64,000 nucleotides of DNA. Source: Terriglobales bacterium. GTDB taxonomy: Bacteria; Acidobacteriota; Terriglobia; Terriglobales; Acidobacteriaceae. The notes below the pieces were generated by a model, which was not told where the DNA came from, ran no database searches, and saw only the letters and a list, made by a program, of their open reading frames with translations. The DNA is taken from positions 45,791-109,790 of the forward strand of contig DATHMF010000034.1 in NCBI GenBank assembly GCA_035487355.1, in the 5' to 3' direction. Positions 9,232 to 17,564 of the stretch are shown here, piece by piece. The translations under genes were made by a program, and so were the position numbers. The number at the start of each line of letters is the position of its first letter. Within the stretch, counting starts at the first letter, position 1.

Positions 9232-9656
9232 GATTTTTTCCCGATGGCGATTTGGTGTGCATCCACGGCGGCGATAATGTTCAGCAGCCCGGCCACGATA
9301 ATGAATTTTGTGCCGTAGTCAGCTGCGGCAATATTGATTGCGCCTTGCCCCCAGTCCATGGTGCGACTGAGCATATAGAGGCCGCCCGAGCCAATGTCGC
9401 CGACGAAGCCGAGCATTTCGAGCACGTCTCCGGTGTTGGGCGTGTAGACCTTGCCCTGCATCATCAGCCCAAAAAAGAACATGGAGAAGACAGAGATCAT
9501 GAGCAGCAGTCCGCGGACCCATTTTTTCTGGATCAGGTGCCCGGCGCCGGGGACCAACCACCCCACCAGCGGGGCCCATATGCCCATCGCGTTTAAAGGA
9601 TATTCCTTTGCATTCGCTTTTTCGCGTGTATTGATTTTTTCTGATGCAATGGCCAT
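9228..9656 (-). CDS. Membrane protein, TM2/DUF6677-like
   Basis: 142 residues. A polar N-terminus is followed by PLVGWLVPGAGHLIQKKWVRGLLL, a pattern typical of small acidobacterial membrane proteins I would tentatively place in DUF6677 or TM2-like proteins. Three hydrophobic segments are visible (about 28-45, 50-66, 118-136). It sits between the M24 peptidase gene (11 nt upstream in transcription) and the 62-residue membrane gene, forming a three-gene minus-strand operon. Function unknown. Confidence 0.65.
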   Translation of the reverse strand: MAIASEKINTREKANAKEYPLNAMGIWAPLVGWLVPGAGHLIQKKWVRGLLLMISVFSMFFFGLMMQGKVYTPNTGDVLEMLGFVGDIGSGGLYMLSRTMDWGQGAINIAAADYGTKFIIVAGLLNIIAAVDAHQIAIGKKS

Positions 9657-9667
9657 GGTTTTAAGGA

Positions 9668-10834
9668 TTAGATAAGAACGATCTCCTTCTGGATTTTCCC
9701 GGTCACTTCGGCTGAGCCCGCGCGCACCAGCATGTTCACCTCGCTGCGCACGCCGAACTCCGGCAAATAAATTCCTGGTTCAATGGAAAAACACGTATTG
9801 GGAATGATCTCGCGCTCGTCCTTGGTTTCGAGGTTATCCATATTGGCGCCATTGGCATGGACGCTGGTGCCGATGGAATGGCCGGTGCGATGCACGAAAT
9901 ATTCTCCGTAACCTGCCTGAGTGATGGAGTCGCGCGTGGCTTTGTCCACCTCCCAACCCTCAAGCCTGCGTTTTGCAGCCATGGCCGATTGCACCGCCTG
10001 GATGCCGGTGTCGCGTCCGTTGCGCACAATCTCAAAAATCTTCTTGTAGCGCTCGGGAACGGCGGCGCCAACAAAGCCGGTCCAGGTAATGTCGTAATAG
10101 ACCGCGTTAGGGATGTTCTTTTTTCCCCAGATATCCAGCAGAACGAAATCGCCTTCTTTGATCCTGGCGCTGTGGTCGGCGCGTGGCTCAAAGTGCGGGT
10201 TACCACTATGTTCGTTCACCGCCACAATGGGCGGGTCTTCGGTCACCAGATTTTCGCGGCGAAAAGCTTCCATGATCCACTGCTGCATCTCGTATTCGTG
10301 CGTGCCGCCGTTGCAGACGCGCCGGCCGATTTCCTGAAAGGCAGCCGCGGTCACTTGGTCCACCGCATCGCGGGCGGCGAAGTGAGTTTGAATCTGCTCC
10401 TCGCTCCATGCCGCTTCAAAGCGCGCCACCAGGTCGCCCGAGCTGACAATATCTTTGCCAAAGCTGCGTATCAGCTCCACGGTGCCGGCGTCTACCAGAC
10501 CGATGTAAGGAACCAGGTTATTAGGAGAATACTGCATGGCGATGAGCTCGTACGGGGCCAGCGTGGATTTCAGCTTCTCCCACAGCTCCGGCCAGGCGGA
10601 GTACATTTGCTTTTCGCCAGGCAAGGAATCCAGATGTCCGGCTTCAATGCGGTGCACCAGTTTGCGCGGCTCGCCCTCATCAGGAATCACATAAAACCAG
10701 CGGCGGGTGACCATCACATCTTCGCGCAATCCCAGCACGCGGTAGGCGATGGGATCGCGGTGATGATGGTCGTAAAAAAGCCATGCGTCGAAATCGCGCT
10801 CGCGCAGGGCTGACTGGATGCCCTTCAGGTCCAT
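9668..10834 (-). CDS. M24-family metallopeptidase (Xaa-Pro aminopeptidase-like)
   Basis: 388 residues. The N-terminal creatinase-like domain (about 1-150) precedes a pita-bread catalytic domain. The five metal ligands are visible in order: Asp in LLDIWG, Asp in YYDITW, His in HRTGHSIG, Glu in SIEPGIY and Glu in RSEVN. Such enzymes remove N-terminal residues before proline or cleave dipeptides in the cytoplasm. Length fits the family. First gene of the three-gene minus-strand set ending at 9043. Confidence 0.85.
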   Translation of the reverse strand: MDLKGIQSALRERDFDAWLFYDHHHRDPIAYRVLGLREDVMVTRRWFYVIPDEGEPRKLVHRIEAGHLDSLPGEKQMYSAWPELWEKLKSTLAPYELIAMQYSPNNLVPYIGLVDAGTVELIRSFGKDIVSSGDLVARFEAAWSEEQIQTHFAARDAVDQVTAAAFQEIGRRVCNGGTHEYEMQQWIMEAFRRENLVTEDPPIVAVNEHSGNPHFEPRADHSARIKEGDFVLLDIWGKKNIPNAVYYDITWTGFVGAAVPERYKKIFEIVRNGRDTGIQAVQSAMAAKRRLEGWEVDKATRDSITQAGYGEYFVHRTGHSIGTSVHANGANMDNLETKDEREIIPNTCFSIEPGIYLPEFGVRSEVNMLVRAGSAEVTGKIQKEIVLI

Positions 10835-10890
10835 AGGTCAAACCTTGATTCTAAATGGAAAGCGTGCAGCGCGCCATGACCGGAACAAGT

Positions 10891-11655
10891 CAGTCCGCAG
10901 TCCGTAGTCCTCAGTCCTCAGAATGGCGAATCTGGTTGGAATCTGCCCCGGTTAATCTGTCAGCCATGTCCCTGGTCTGTACCCGTTTTTGCCACTCCCC
11001 CACCCTACTTGCTGCTAGTGGGTAAAGTGCCAAAAATCATCGTTAAACCCGCGTCATTACTGGCGAAAATCGACCCTGGGCGGGACACTAGCTGCTCTAA
11101 CCCAGTCCGCAGTCCTTAGTCCTCAGAATCGCGAATCTGGATTGGAATCTCCCCGGTCTAATCTGTCAGTCATGTCCCCGGTCTGTACCCCGTTTTTGCC
11201 ACTCCCCCACCCCCACTTGCTGCTAGTGGGTAAAGTGCCAAAAATCATCGCTGAACCCCCGTCATTACTGGCGAAAATCGATTCGGGGCGGGGGACTTGC
11301 TAGTAAAGCAGTTTCAGGTTTCGAGTTTCAAAAAACAACCGCAAAACCCTTTCGCCGCAGATGAACGCAGATCAACGCTGATTTTAGAGTGGATTGTACC
11401 CCCCACCACTTGCTAGCAGGTCATTGAAGTGCCCAAACCGCGTCCGTAACCGCGTCATTACTGGCGAAGATCGATTCGGGGTGGGGGACTTGCTGGTAAA
11501 AGCAGTTTCAGGTTTCAAGTTTCGAGTTTCGAAAACAACCGCAAAACCTTTCGCCGCAGATGAACGCAGATCAACGCTGATTTTTAGAGTGGATTGTGCC
11601 CCCGCACTTGCTAGCAGGTCATTGAAGTGCCCAAACCGCGTCCGTAACCGCGCAA
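10891..11655 (+). repeat. Right core-filler repeat array
   Basis: Tandem array with three full cores and one cut core, starting near 10994, 11203, 11399 and 11599. Each core runs from CCCCCAC.ACTTGCT through AGTGCCMAAA and GTCATTACTGGCGAA to GGGGYGGGGGACTTGCT; the C-rich and G-rich ends can pair over about 10 bp. Fillers between cores come in two kinds of about 100-120 bp: one with AGTCCTC-type heptamers and a CCCCGGTCT phrase (10891-10993 and 11096-11202), the other with AGTTTCA/GGTTTCA heptamers and CGCAGATGAACGCAGATC (11300-11398 and 11500-11598). The order of fillers differs from the left array. Confidence 0.8.
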
Positions 11656-11787
11656 GAAAAGTTTTCAAAGACCTAAAAGGACTACAAAAAGCCCTGCATT
11701 CTTGAATGCGTGACGTAAACACACGTCTGGCACAATTATGGCCTGCGGTTTCCAAGGAAGCAAGATTTTGATACCAGGATGATACCA
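11652..11787 (-). repeat. Terminal module T, right copy
   Basis: Reverse-complement relative of 3097-3232, attached to the end of the right core-filler array. It ends with a dyad (GATACCAGGATGATACC). No coding capacity is recognised. Confidence 0.75.
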
Positions 11788-11844
11788 TACGGATTTGGTT
11801 CCGATCCTAGAGCCACCTGCGCCTACTATTGAGGCATTACCGCC

Positions 11845-11871
11845 AGATTCTTCGCTGCGCTCAGAATGACA
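11845..11871. repeat. Short dispersed palindromic repeat (TTCTTCGCTGCGCTCAGAAT type)
   Basis: ATTCT and AGAAT arms around TCGCTGCGCTC followed by GACA. It belongs to the same loose family as the CCTCCGCTCCGCGTCGGAAT repeats at 12828 and 42277. Confidence 0.5.
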
Positions 11872-11902
11872 ACGTGTATGAATTTAAGTTTTTCAGTCTA
11901 CG

Positions 11903-12661
11903 TCACTTCAGGACTTGCGCCCGCGTTCGCGCCGGGAGCTTCTCGCAGGCGATGCGCAACACCAGGCGCGGGGCCTTGTTCTTGATCTTCATCAGAAAGG
12001 GTACTTGCGCGGCGGGATTGGCCTTGCCCATCTCGCGCAGCAGCCATCCCAGGCCCTTGCGGACCATGTCGTCTTCATCTGCCAGCAGCATTCGGGAGAG
12101 ACGAAATACCTCGTTACTATAGAGTTTGCGGCGGACCGAATGCACCAGGACGACGCAAGCTGCGCGCCGCGACCAGCGGTTCGACGAGCGCGACCAGACG
12201 AATACCCGTCTGAGATAGCCAGGATATGACAGGATCATGGGAGCAATAAGGCTATGGCACAGGTCGTCACATTCATCCCAACTGGCGATGAGAGGGATCC
12301 AGCGCTCGAAGCGGCGGAACTCGGCGGCGCCCAGGAAGGAAGCTTTGCCACGCAGCAACCTTCGGCCCTGCGGATCGAGCAGCATAATGGCGGCGTGGGC
12401 TTCTTCCCCGGTCGTTTTTGCGTGGAAAAGCTTGTCGGCGACTTCGAAGAGGAGTTTCTCGCCACCGGCGGCTTCGATTTCGCGGCCCATCTCAGCGGCA
12501 TAGCGCCGCAGGTCGGCGGTGCGCCATCCGTAGCGCTTGACTGGTTCTTTGAAGAAGCGTTGCTGAGATTCGGCGTGATCGCGATTGCCACCACGATGCA
12601 AGGCTTGAACAATGTAGCGGACGAAATATTCTGGGGTCTTCATGGTTAGATCTATTTCCAT
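11903..12661 (-). CDS. DNA alkylation repair protein, AlkD-like (HEAT-like)
   Basis: 252 residues, all-helical, with the AlkD family pattern: YGWRTADLRRYA near residue 45, KLFHAKTTGEEAHAAIMLL, FERWIPLIASWDECDDLCHSLI, SSNRWSRRAACVVLV and MVRKGLGWLLREMGKANP. AlkD-type enzymes remove N3- or N7-alkylated purines from DNA using stacked HEAT-like repeats. Either the first Met or the seventh residue Met could be the start; the first has AGGT just upstream. It stands alone, flanked by repeat-rich DNA. Confidence 0.8.
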   Translation of the reverse strand: MEIDLTMKTPEYFVRYIVQALHRGGNRDHAESQQRFFKEPVKRYGWRTADLRRYAAEMGREIEAAGGEKLLFEVADKLFHAKTTGEEAHAAIMLLDPQGRRLLRGKASFLGAAEFRRFERWIPLIASWDECDDLCHSLIAPMILSYPGYLRRVFVWSRSSNRWSRRAACVVLVHSVRRKLYSNEVFRLSRMLLADEDDMVRKGLGWLLREMGKANPAAQVPFLMKIKNKAPRLVLRIACEKLPARTRAQVLK

Positions 12662-12911
12662 AACCTAAATAGCTGTTTTTGGAGTTCAACAGCACAGGGG
12701 CTGAAGCCCAAAATTATCATAAGGCACTCAACGCACGGCTGAAGCCGGTGCTCTTCCACGGTAGCGCCAAGCATCGTTATGGCACCGACAAAATCCCATG
12801 CCCCTGACAAACGCGGAAGCAGAGAATTTCGGCACAATAGGGATTCCTCCGCTCCGCGTCGGAATGACAAGAACCCGAGTTTTTCCGCAACCTGTAAACT
12901 CGTTTCGGGAC
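12662..12911. repeat. Repeat-rich spacer with dispersed palindromes
   Basis: No gene is seen. About 12693-12760 has two GGCTGAAGCC-type elements. At 12828-12892 is a 60-bp segment (TTCGGCACAATAGGG... CGTCGGAATGACA...GAGTTTTTC) that recurs at 42277-42339 with only a few changes in its second half. Confidence 0.65.
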
Positions 12912-13502
12912 TTACTTCTGCGTGACCCTCAGCTTGTGGTAGCCGATGGTGGCGAGATCAATTTTGTCAGGCAATGAAAATTCTGAATCCATACCCACGC
13001 CGGGATACTGGGGTGTGAGGAATTCGTGAATGAAGAACTCAAGCGCTATTCGCGGAACCTCGGTGCCATCTATACTGACGGTGCGCACGTGTACCTTGCC
13101 CTGGCCGCCAGAACCTGCACCATCAGATTCAACACGCACATTGTGAATGCCGCTAAAGATGGACAACAACGGATTGGAAGAGCGCTGGCCTGCGCGGATC
13201 TCGTCAAAATCAATGGTCGCCAGCGCTGTGAGTGTTCCTGACTGACCCTGAAAAATAACTTTCTTTACCCCCTGCGGCAGATTCACACGTCCGGCGGCAA
13301 AGTAGTCGTTGATTTCATCTTCTGTCATCACAGTTGAGGCCGGATCGGGTTGCGCTGATTTTGCATTTTCCTGGATATGGTCCAGCTTGCGTTGCAGGCT
13401 GTCTGCCAGACGATGTTGCGGGCTGGACTGCTGTGCCGTGATGCAGACGCTGCCTGTCAGAAGAACAGCGGTAATCCAAATGGCTCTCATGACCGTATCC
13501 AA
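12912..13502 (-). CDS. Exported protein of unknown function
   Basis: 196 residues with an N-terminal signal peptide (MRAIWITAVLLTGSVCITAQ, start at the first or the fifth residue Met). The mature part has MTEDEINDYFAAGRVNLPQGV and alternating beta-strand patterns; it loosely recalls lipid-binding DUF2993-type proteins but I do not assign it. It lies 17 nt downstream of the POT-like transporter stop on the same strand, so it may be co-transcribed. Confidence 0.6.
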   Translation of the reverse strand: MDTVMRAIWITAVLLTGSVCITAQQSSPQHRLADSLQRKLDHIQENAKSAQPDPASTVMTEDEINDYFAAGRVNLPQGVKKVIFQGQSGTLTALATIDFDEIRAGQRSSNPLLSIFSGIHNVRVESDGAGSGGQGKVHVRTVSIDGTEVPRIALEFFIHEFLTPQYPGVGMDSEFSLPDKIDLATIGYHKLRVTQK

Positions 13503-13519
13503 TCAATTATGAAACGGCT

Positions 13520-14815
13520 CTAGGCGGCGACCTGTTGGGCGGCCGCACCTGCAGCATCTGGCGAAGTTGGCCGGAGGGTCTTGTCGTAAATCCATAGCAA
13601 CAACGCAGTCACCACTCCTATCCCGGTGACCACCCACCAGATACGTGCTGGCTGGTGCTGAACCTCTCCGAAATGGTGGATCAGCTTTCCGCCAAGCCAG
13701 CCGCCGACTAATGAGCCAATCCCAATGGGCAGGAAGCCAAAGCCCATGTATGTACCTTGCTGCCCCGGCGGTGCGAGCCGCGAAATATATTCGTAGTAAC
13801 GCGGTGACTGTATGATCTCACCCAACGCCACCACAACCAGCGTAAGAATTACCATAGGAACCGAAGGATGAATGATCAAAAGGACCCATGCCAAAGCAGT
13901 GATGAGGGTCCCCAGCGTAATGGCGCGGAATGGAGGCACCTTCTGGGTCAGGAAACTGATCGCCACGGTGAATAAGATCACAATGACCGGCCCGGTTGAC
14001 AACATCAGATCGGTTTTTGCCTTCACATCTATGTAGTCGTGGACATAAATCGGCAGAATGAGGAACTCCTGCCAGAAGACAATCCAATACCCGGAAAAAA
14101 TCAGCAGAAACAGCATGAATCGCAAGTTCAACACGACCGTGAAAAAATTCTTTGTTACTTCACCCAGGCTGGCGGCTTGCGCCTCATCGGAGCGCTTCGG
14201 CTCTTTGAAGAACAGCAGTACGGCAAAGAACATCAGAAATACGCTTAGCGCCGCCACCAAAAACACTTTCTCCACGCTCATGCGGTCATGCACCCATGAG
14301 CCGATCGCCGGCCCAGCCGCCCCGCCAATATTCACCAGGGTGTAGTAGATCGAATAGCCGATGGAGCGGACGTTTGGCTTTGAGGCGCGCGCTGTGGTGC
14401 CCACAATACAAGGTTTCACCAAAGCAACGCCGAAAGCGGGAAGCACCAAGACGATGGTAACCAGCGCAGAGAATGGAACAACGCCACGTACAGGCGCGAG
14501 CCAAGGAGCTTTTAGCGATCCCAGCAGGAAATAGGAGCAGGTCAAGATCAAGTAGGCGAGGGAAAGTGCGCGGCGAAATCCCAGGCGGTCGGCAAGAGCT
14601 CCACCGAAAGGGGCCACTAACCACACGAACCCGAACAATCCTGCCAGGCTGCTTGCCTGTTGTGTGGCGAACCCTAGTCCTTCGTGCAGGTAACGTGACA
14701 GCGACGCAAAGGCGGCGTAATACGACAGCCGTTCAAAGAGTTCGCTGACGTTGGCGACCCAGAACGGCCGCTCGAAGCCGGTTTGTATCTCGCGCAAACG
14801 CTCGGAAAAGGACAA
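13520..14815 (-). CDS. POT/PTR-like MFS transporter
   Basis: 431 residues with about 12 membrane helices. The N-terminus has ELFERLSYYAAFASLSRYL, the equivalent of the proton-dependent oligopeptide transporter motif E-x-C/F-E-R-F-x-Y-Y-G, followed by GGALADRLGFRR (MFS loop 2-3) and ALVKPCIVGTTAR with SIYYTLVNIGGAAGP. It most likely moves di- or tripeptides or related small molecules with protons. First gene of a two-gene unit with the exported protein downstream. Confidence 0.75.
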   Translation of the reverse strand: MSFSERLREIQTGFERPFWVANVSELFERLSYYAAFASLSRYLHEGLGFATQQASSLAGLFGFVWLVAPFGGALADRLGFRRALSLAYLILTCSYFLLGSLKAPWLAPVRGVVPFSALVTIVLVLPAFGVALVKPCIVGTTARASKPNVRSIGYSIYYTLVNIGGAAGPAIGSWVHDRMSVEKVFLVAALSVFLMFFAVLLFFKEPKRSDEAQAASLGEVTKNFFTVVLNLRFMLFLLIFSGYWIVFWQEFLILPIYVHDYIDVKAKTDLMLSTGPVIVILFTVAISFLTQKVPPFRAITLGTLITALAWVLLIIHPSVPMVILTLVVVALGEIIQSPRYYEYISRLAPPGQQGTYMGFGFLPIGIGSLVGGWLGGKLIHHFGEVQHQPARIWWVVTGIGVVTALLLWIYDKTLRPTSPDAAGAAAQQVAA

Positions 14816-14860
14816 GGTTTTTCTCCTTCAACCACCGTCAATCCTCAGCAACCATCAAGG

Positions 14861-14880
14861 AGACGTAGCAAGCTACGTCT
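14861..14880. repeat. AGACGTAGC/GCTACGTCT palindrome, copy 1
   Basis: Perfect 9-bp arms (AGACGTAGC, AA, GCTACGTCT) followed by CTAC. Same family as 24608, 46043, 53316, 61400 and 62442. Confidence 0.7.
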
Positions 14881-14907
14881 CTACACTAAGAATGTCGACA
14901 AGTTAGA

Positions 14908-15216
14908 CTATCTCGAACTGCTTGTTCCCGTCGCTTGTAGCCGCTGGCGAAGCTGCTCGGCACTGATGCCGCTGATACGTACAACTTTAAGACGATTTTT
15001 TTCGCCGCTGGCTATGGTAACGGAGGAGCGCGATACTTTCAAAAGTTTTGCGAAGAATTCAATGCAGGCCTCATTGGCCCGGCCTTCCACGGGCGGGGCC
15101 TTCAACGCGAGTTTGAGAGCGTCGCCCATTTCACCCACAATGACGTCGTGTTTCGCCCGAGGATGGACCCTGACTGTAAAGCTGACGCCTGCGCTGTTTT
15201 CGTGGATCGTGAACAT
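14908..15216 (-). CDS. yggU: DUF167/YggU family protein
   Basis: 102 residues with the DUF167 pattern: VRVHPRAKHDVIVGE, LKLALKAPPVEGRANEACIEFFAKLL and VTIASGEKNRLKVVRI. The family is small, cytoplasmic, widespread in bacteria and archaea, and of unknown biochemical role. Length is typical. It lies in the gap between the POT-like transporter and a GT39 glycosyltransferase. Confidence 0.85.
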   Translation of the reverse strand: MFTIHENSAGVSFTVRVHPRAKHDVIVGEMGDALKLALKAPPVEGRANEACIEFFAKLLKVSRSSVTIASGEKNRLKVVRISGISAEQLRQRLQATGTSSSR

Positions 15217-15265
15217 TTATATGTATATGCCAATCTCCATAGATTGGCAGGTTCGCTGGTGTCGC

Positions 15266-16777
15266 TCACAGCCCTAGCCGTGCTGACTGGGCCACTGCAG
15301 CGTGGCGCTGGTAGAGCTCGACCTGCAATTCAAAGACCTGATATTCATCTTCGCGATCAAGCTCGCGATGAAATGCATCGTTGATCGCAGCGGCTCCCGG
15401 CGCTGTGAGCACCTGACTATATTGAACCAGCCAGATTCTTTGATGTCCGCGGGCGAGCGTATTGATCCACTGGCTTGCCGGTGCGTTGTCAGGATTGGAA
15501 TCAATTGGAATCTTAAGATTGTGGTCCCACCTCGCCAGATAGTAATGGAAGGCCCACGGAGGAGAAGTTGGAGGCAATGCCACCACATCACCCGGTCTTG
15601 CATGGGAGAAGACATAAGCTGCGGCAGCGCGCCAATCTTCTTTGGGCGTCTGATAATACCTCTTGACGTACACCAGCGAGAAAAATACGAGCACACTCAG
15701 GTAAATCAAGAAAACCGAACGATTCAGGATCGAGCACAATCCCCAGGCGGCAACCAGCACACATGCGGGAATGCAAAAAATCAGGAACCTGGGATAAAGG
15801 ATCGGTTTCCTGATGGAGATGATCAACACCACAAATAACGGAACCCAAAGCCAGCTCAACAATAACGCAGGAGACCAACTCGCGATTGAACGGCCAGACT
15901 CTCGAAGTATCCGAATAAACTCGCGTACCGCCAAAAAGAGCAACGGAATGTAGGGCCAAAGATTTCTTGTCCGGACGCCGGCAAGGAACGCTGCCACATT
16001 GGCCACGTCTCGTAGATTGGTCCTTTCAACCCAGCCGATCTGTCCCCCGTCGTGGGTGAGAATGAAAAATAGAGCCGGAGCGGCCAGGAGCAACACCGCT
16101 GTTGCGCTGATGAGAAAACTCTTCCAGCGGTTTTCTTTGGGTTTTAAGAACACAATCGAGAACCACTGCGCCGGCAGGAAGAAAACGGCGAATAAATGCG
16201 TGTAGATTGCTAGCACGGTGCAAGCGGTGTACAGCACCCAGTATCGGCGATGGCTTGTGTTCACGCCATACCATAGAAAGAGGAACGACAATGAACAAAG
16301 CAGCGTAACCAGACTGTAGCTTCGGGCTTCTTGCGAATATGCGATGTGGGAGACATGGATCGCCAGCAGGAAGGCGGCAACCAGGCCCACCTTTTGGGAA
16401 AGCAAGCGCGCTCCCAGAAGATAAATGATGAAAATATTGAATATCCCAGGAATGACGGAAAGACTCCGAATAAATGCTTCACTGTTTCCTAACTGAATCC
16501 ACCCGCGCAGCAGCGAGTAGTAAAACACCATATTGAATTCTCTAGACCATGTTGACCTCAGAAATTCGGGCCAACTGAGATGATGGTCCGCATCAGGATT
16601 GGTCACGATGGCCATGCTTGCCGCCTCGTCAGCCCACAGGCTTGTTGCCCCTAAATGAGAAAAACGGAGTATGGTCCCTAAAACTATGAGCGCGCCAACT
16701 GCGGCAATCACAAAATAATTCCGAATGCGTGGCCGCTCAGGTTCCCGGGTTTGCGTAGTCGCCGTTACGTCAATCAT
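15266..16777 (-). CDS. GT39-like membrane glycosyltransferase
   Basis: 503 residues. After a short cytoplasmic N-terminus comes a membrane helix and the luminal loop LGATSLWADEAAS, which carries the Asp-Glu expected of the dolichyl/undecaprenyl-phosphate sugar transferase (PMT/ArnT) family. HVSHIAYSQEARSYSL is a second conserved patch. About 10-12 helices are visible, then a soluble C-terminal domain (about 400-500). It probably moves a sugar from a polyprenyl-phosphate donor to a surface acceptor. The start at 16777 overlaps the end of yggS by 8 nt and has GGGAGCAG upstream. Confidence 0.8.
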   Translation of the reverse strand: MIDVTATTQTREPERPRIRNYFVIAAVGALIVLGTILRFSHLGATSLWADEAASMAIVTNPDADHHLSWPEFLRSTWSREFNMVFYYSLLRGWIQLGNSEAFIRSLSVIPGIFNIFIIYLLGARLLSQKVGLVAAFLLAIHVSHIAYSQEARSYSLVTLLCSLSFLFLWYGVNTSHRRYWVLYTACTVLAIYTHLFAVFFLPAQWFSIVFLKPKENRWKSFLISATAVLLLAAPALFFILTHDGGQIGWVERTNLRDVANVAAFLAGVRTRNLWPYIPLLFLAVREFIRILRESGRSIASWSPALLLSWLWVPLFVVLIISIRKPILYPRFLIFCIPACVLVAAWGLCSILNRSVFLIYLSVLVFFSLVYVKRYYQTPKEDWRAAAAYVFSHARPGDVVALPPTSPPWAFHYYLARWDHNLKIPIDSNPDNAPASQWINTLARGHQRIWLVQYSQVLTAPGAAAINDAFHRELDREDEYQVFELQVELYQRHAAVAQSARLGL

Positions 16778-17480
16778 GCTGATCTGCTCCCGGCCGCTCG
16801 CCGAAAATCGCTGTTCCCACCCGCACGCAAGTTGAGCCTTCTTCGATGGCGATTTCAAAATCGTGCGACATACCCATGGAAAGCGCGCCCGGGTTCATGC
16901 CTGAAATTTTCGCTAGCTCATCACGCAATTGCCGCAATTGGCGGAAGTGAGGCCGCACGCTTTCTGCATCTTCTGTAAAGGGAGGGACCGCCATCAAGCC
17001 GCCAATTTTGAGATGCGGGAGCTCAGCACTCTGCTTGAGCAAATCCCGCAACTCGAGGGAATGGGGAGAGAAACCGTGCTTGGAAGCTTCTCCTGCAATG
17101 TTGATCTCAAGCAATGTTGCCAGTTTCTTGCCGCGCTCATGGGCGGCACTGTTCAATCGCTGAGCAAGGCGCATGGAATCCAGCGAATCAATGGCCGTGA
17201 AGAGCTCTGCGGCCTGGTTGCTTTTGTTCGATTGCAAGTGTCCGATCAGATGCCATTGTGCTTCCTGAAGATCATGCAGTTCTGCCGCTTTGGCGGTAAA
17301 TTCCTGCACGCGATTCTCGCCGAAGACGCGGATTCCAGCGTTGTAGGCTTCTTTGATTCGCGCCGCCGCGACCGTTTTCGTTACCGCCATCAGGGTTATT
17401 TCTTCAGGGGAGCGATTGGCGCGGCGGGCAGCCTGGGCAATGCGCTCGTGGATGGAAGCTATGTTTTGGGCGACGGACAT
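16770..17480 (-). CDS. yggS: YggS/PLPBP-family pyridoxal-phosphate homeostasis protein
   Basis: 236 residues, a single PLP-binding TIM barrel like the alanine racemase N-domain. Lys35 in AVTKTV is the Schiff-base lysine. FGENRVQE, WHLIGHLQSNK, GLMAVPP, LSMGMSHDFEIAI and VRVGTAIFGER are all present. It buffers free PLP rather than catalysing a turnover reaction. It is upstream of, and overlaps, the GT39 gene. A heptad-repeat hairpin lies directly upstream. Confidence 0.92.
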   Translation of the reverse strand: MSVAQNIASIHERIAQAARRANRSPEEITLMAVTKTVAAARIKEAYNAGIRVFGENRVQEFTAKAAELHDLQEAQWHLIGHLQSNKSNQAAELFTAIDSLDSMRLAQRLNSAAHERGKKLATLLEINIAGEASKHGFSPHSLELRDLLKQSAELPHLKIGGLMAVPPFTEDAESVRPHFRQLRQLRDELAKISGMNPGALSMGMSHDFEIAIEEGSTCVRVGTAIFGERPGADQHD

Positions 17481-17483
17481 TAT

Positions 17484-17556
17484 GAAGTAAGAAGTTTGAA
17501 GTAAGAAGTACGATTTTAATCGTAAATCACAAATCGTAAATCAGACTTCTTACTTC
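17484..17556. repeat. Heptad repeat with long fold-back
   Basis: GAAGTAA/GAAGTTT units (17484-17510), then GTAAATC/ACAAATC units, then ACTTCTTACTTC at 17545-17556. The last element pairs perfectly (12 bp) with GAAGTAAGAAGT at 17484 or 17498. Confidence 0.75.
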
Positions 17557-17564
17557 ATCCTTCG

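Noticed and set aside
9857..10813. 318-residue open frame antisense to the M24 peptidase gene
   Set aside because: No recognisable motifs, while the opposite strand has a full metallopeptidase signature.
10891..11655. CRISPR array
   Set aside because: Repeats are about 95 bp and diverged, fillers recur and exceed 100 bp, and no cas gene is present.
10891..11655. Integron cassette array
   Set aside because: Fillers have no open frames, no integrase is seen, and core ends do not match the attC GTTRRRY pattern.
3097..11787. Composite transposon
   Set aside because: Inverted ends exist but no transposase gene or clear target duplication is seen.
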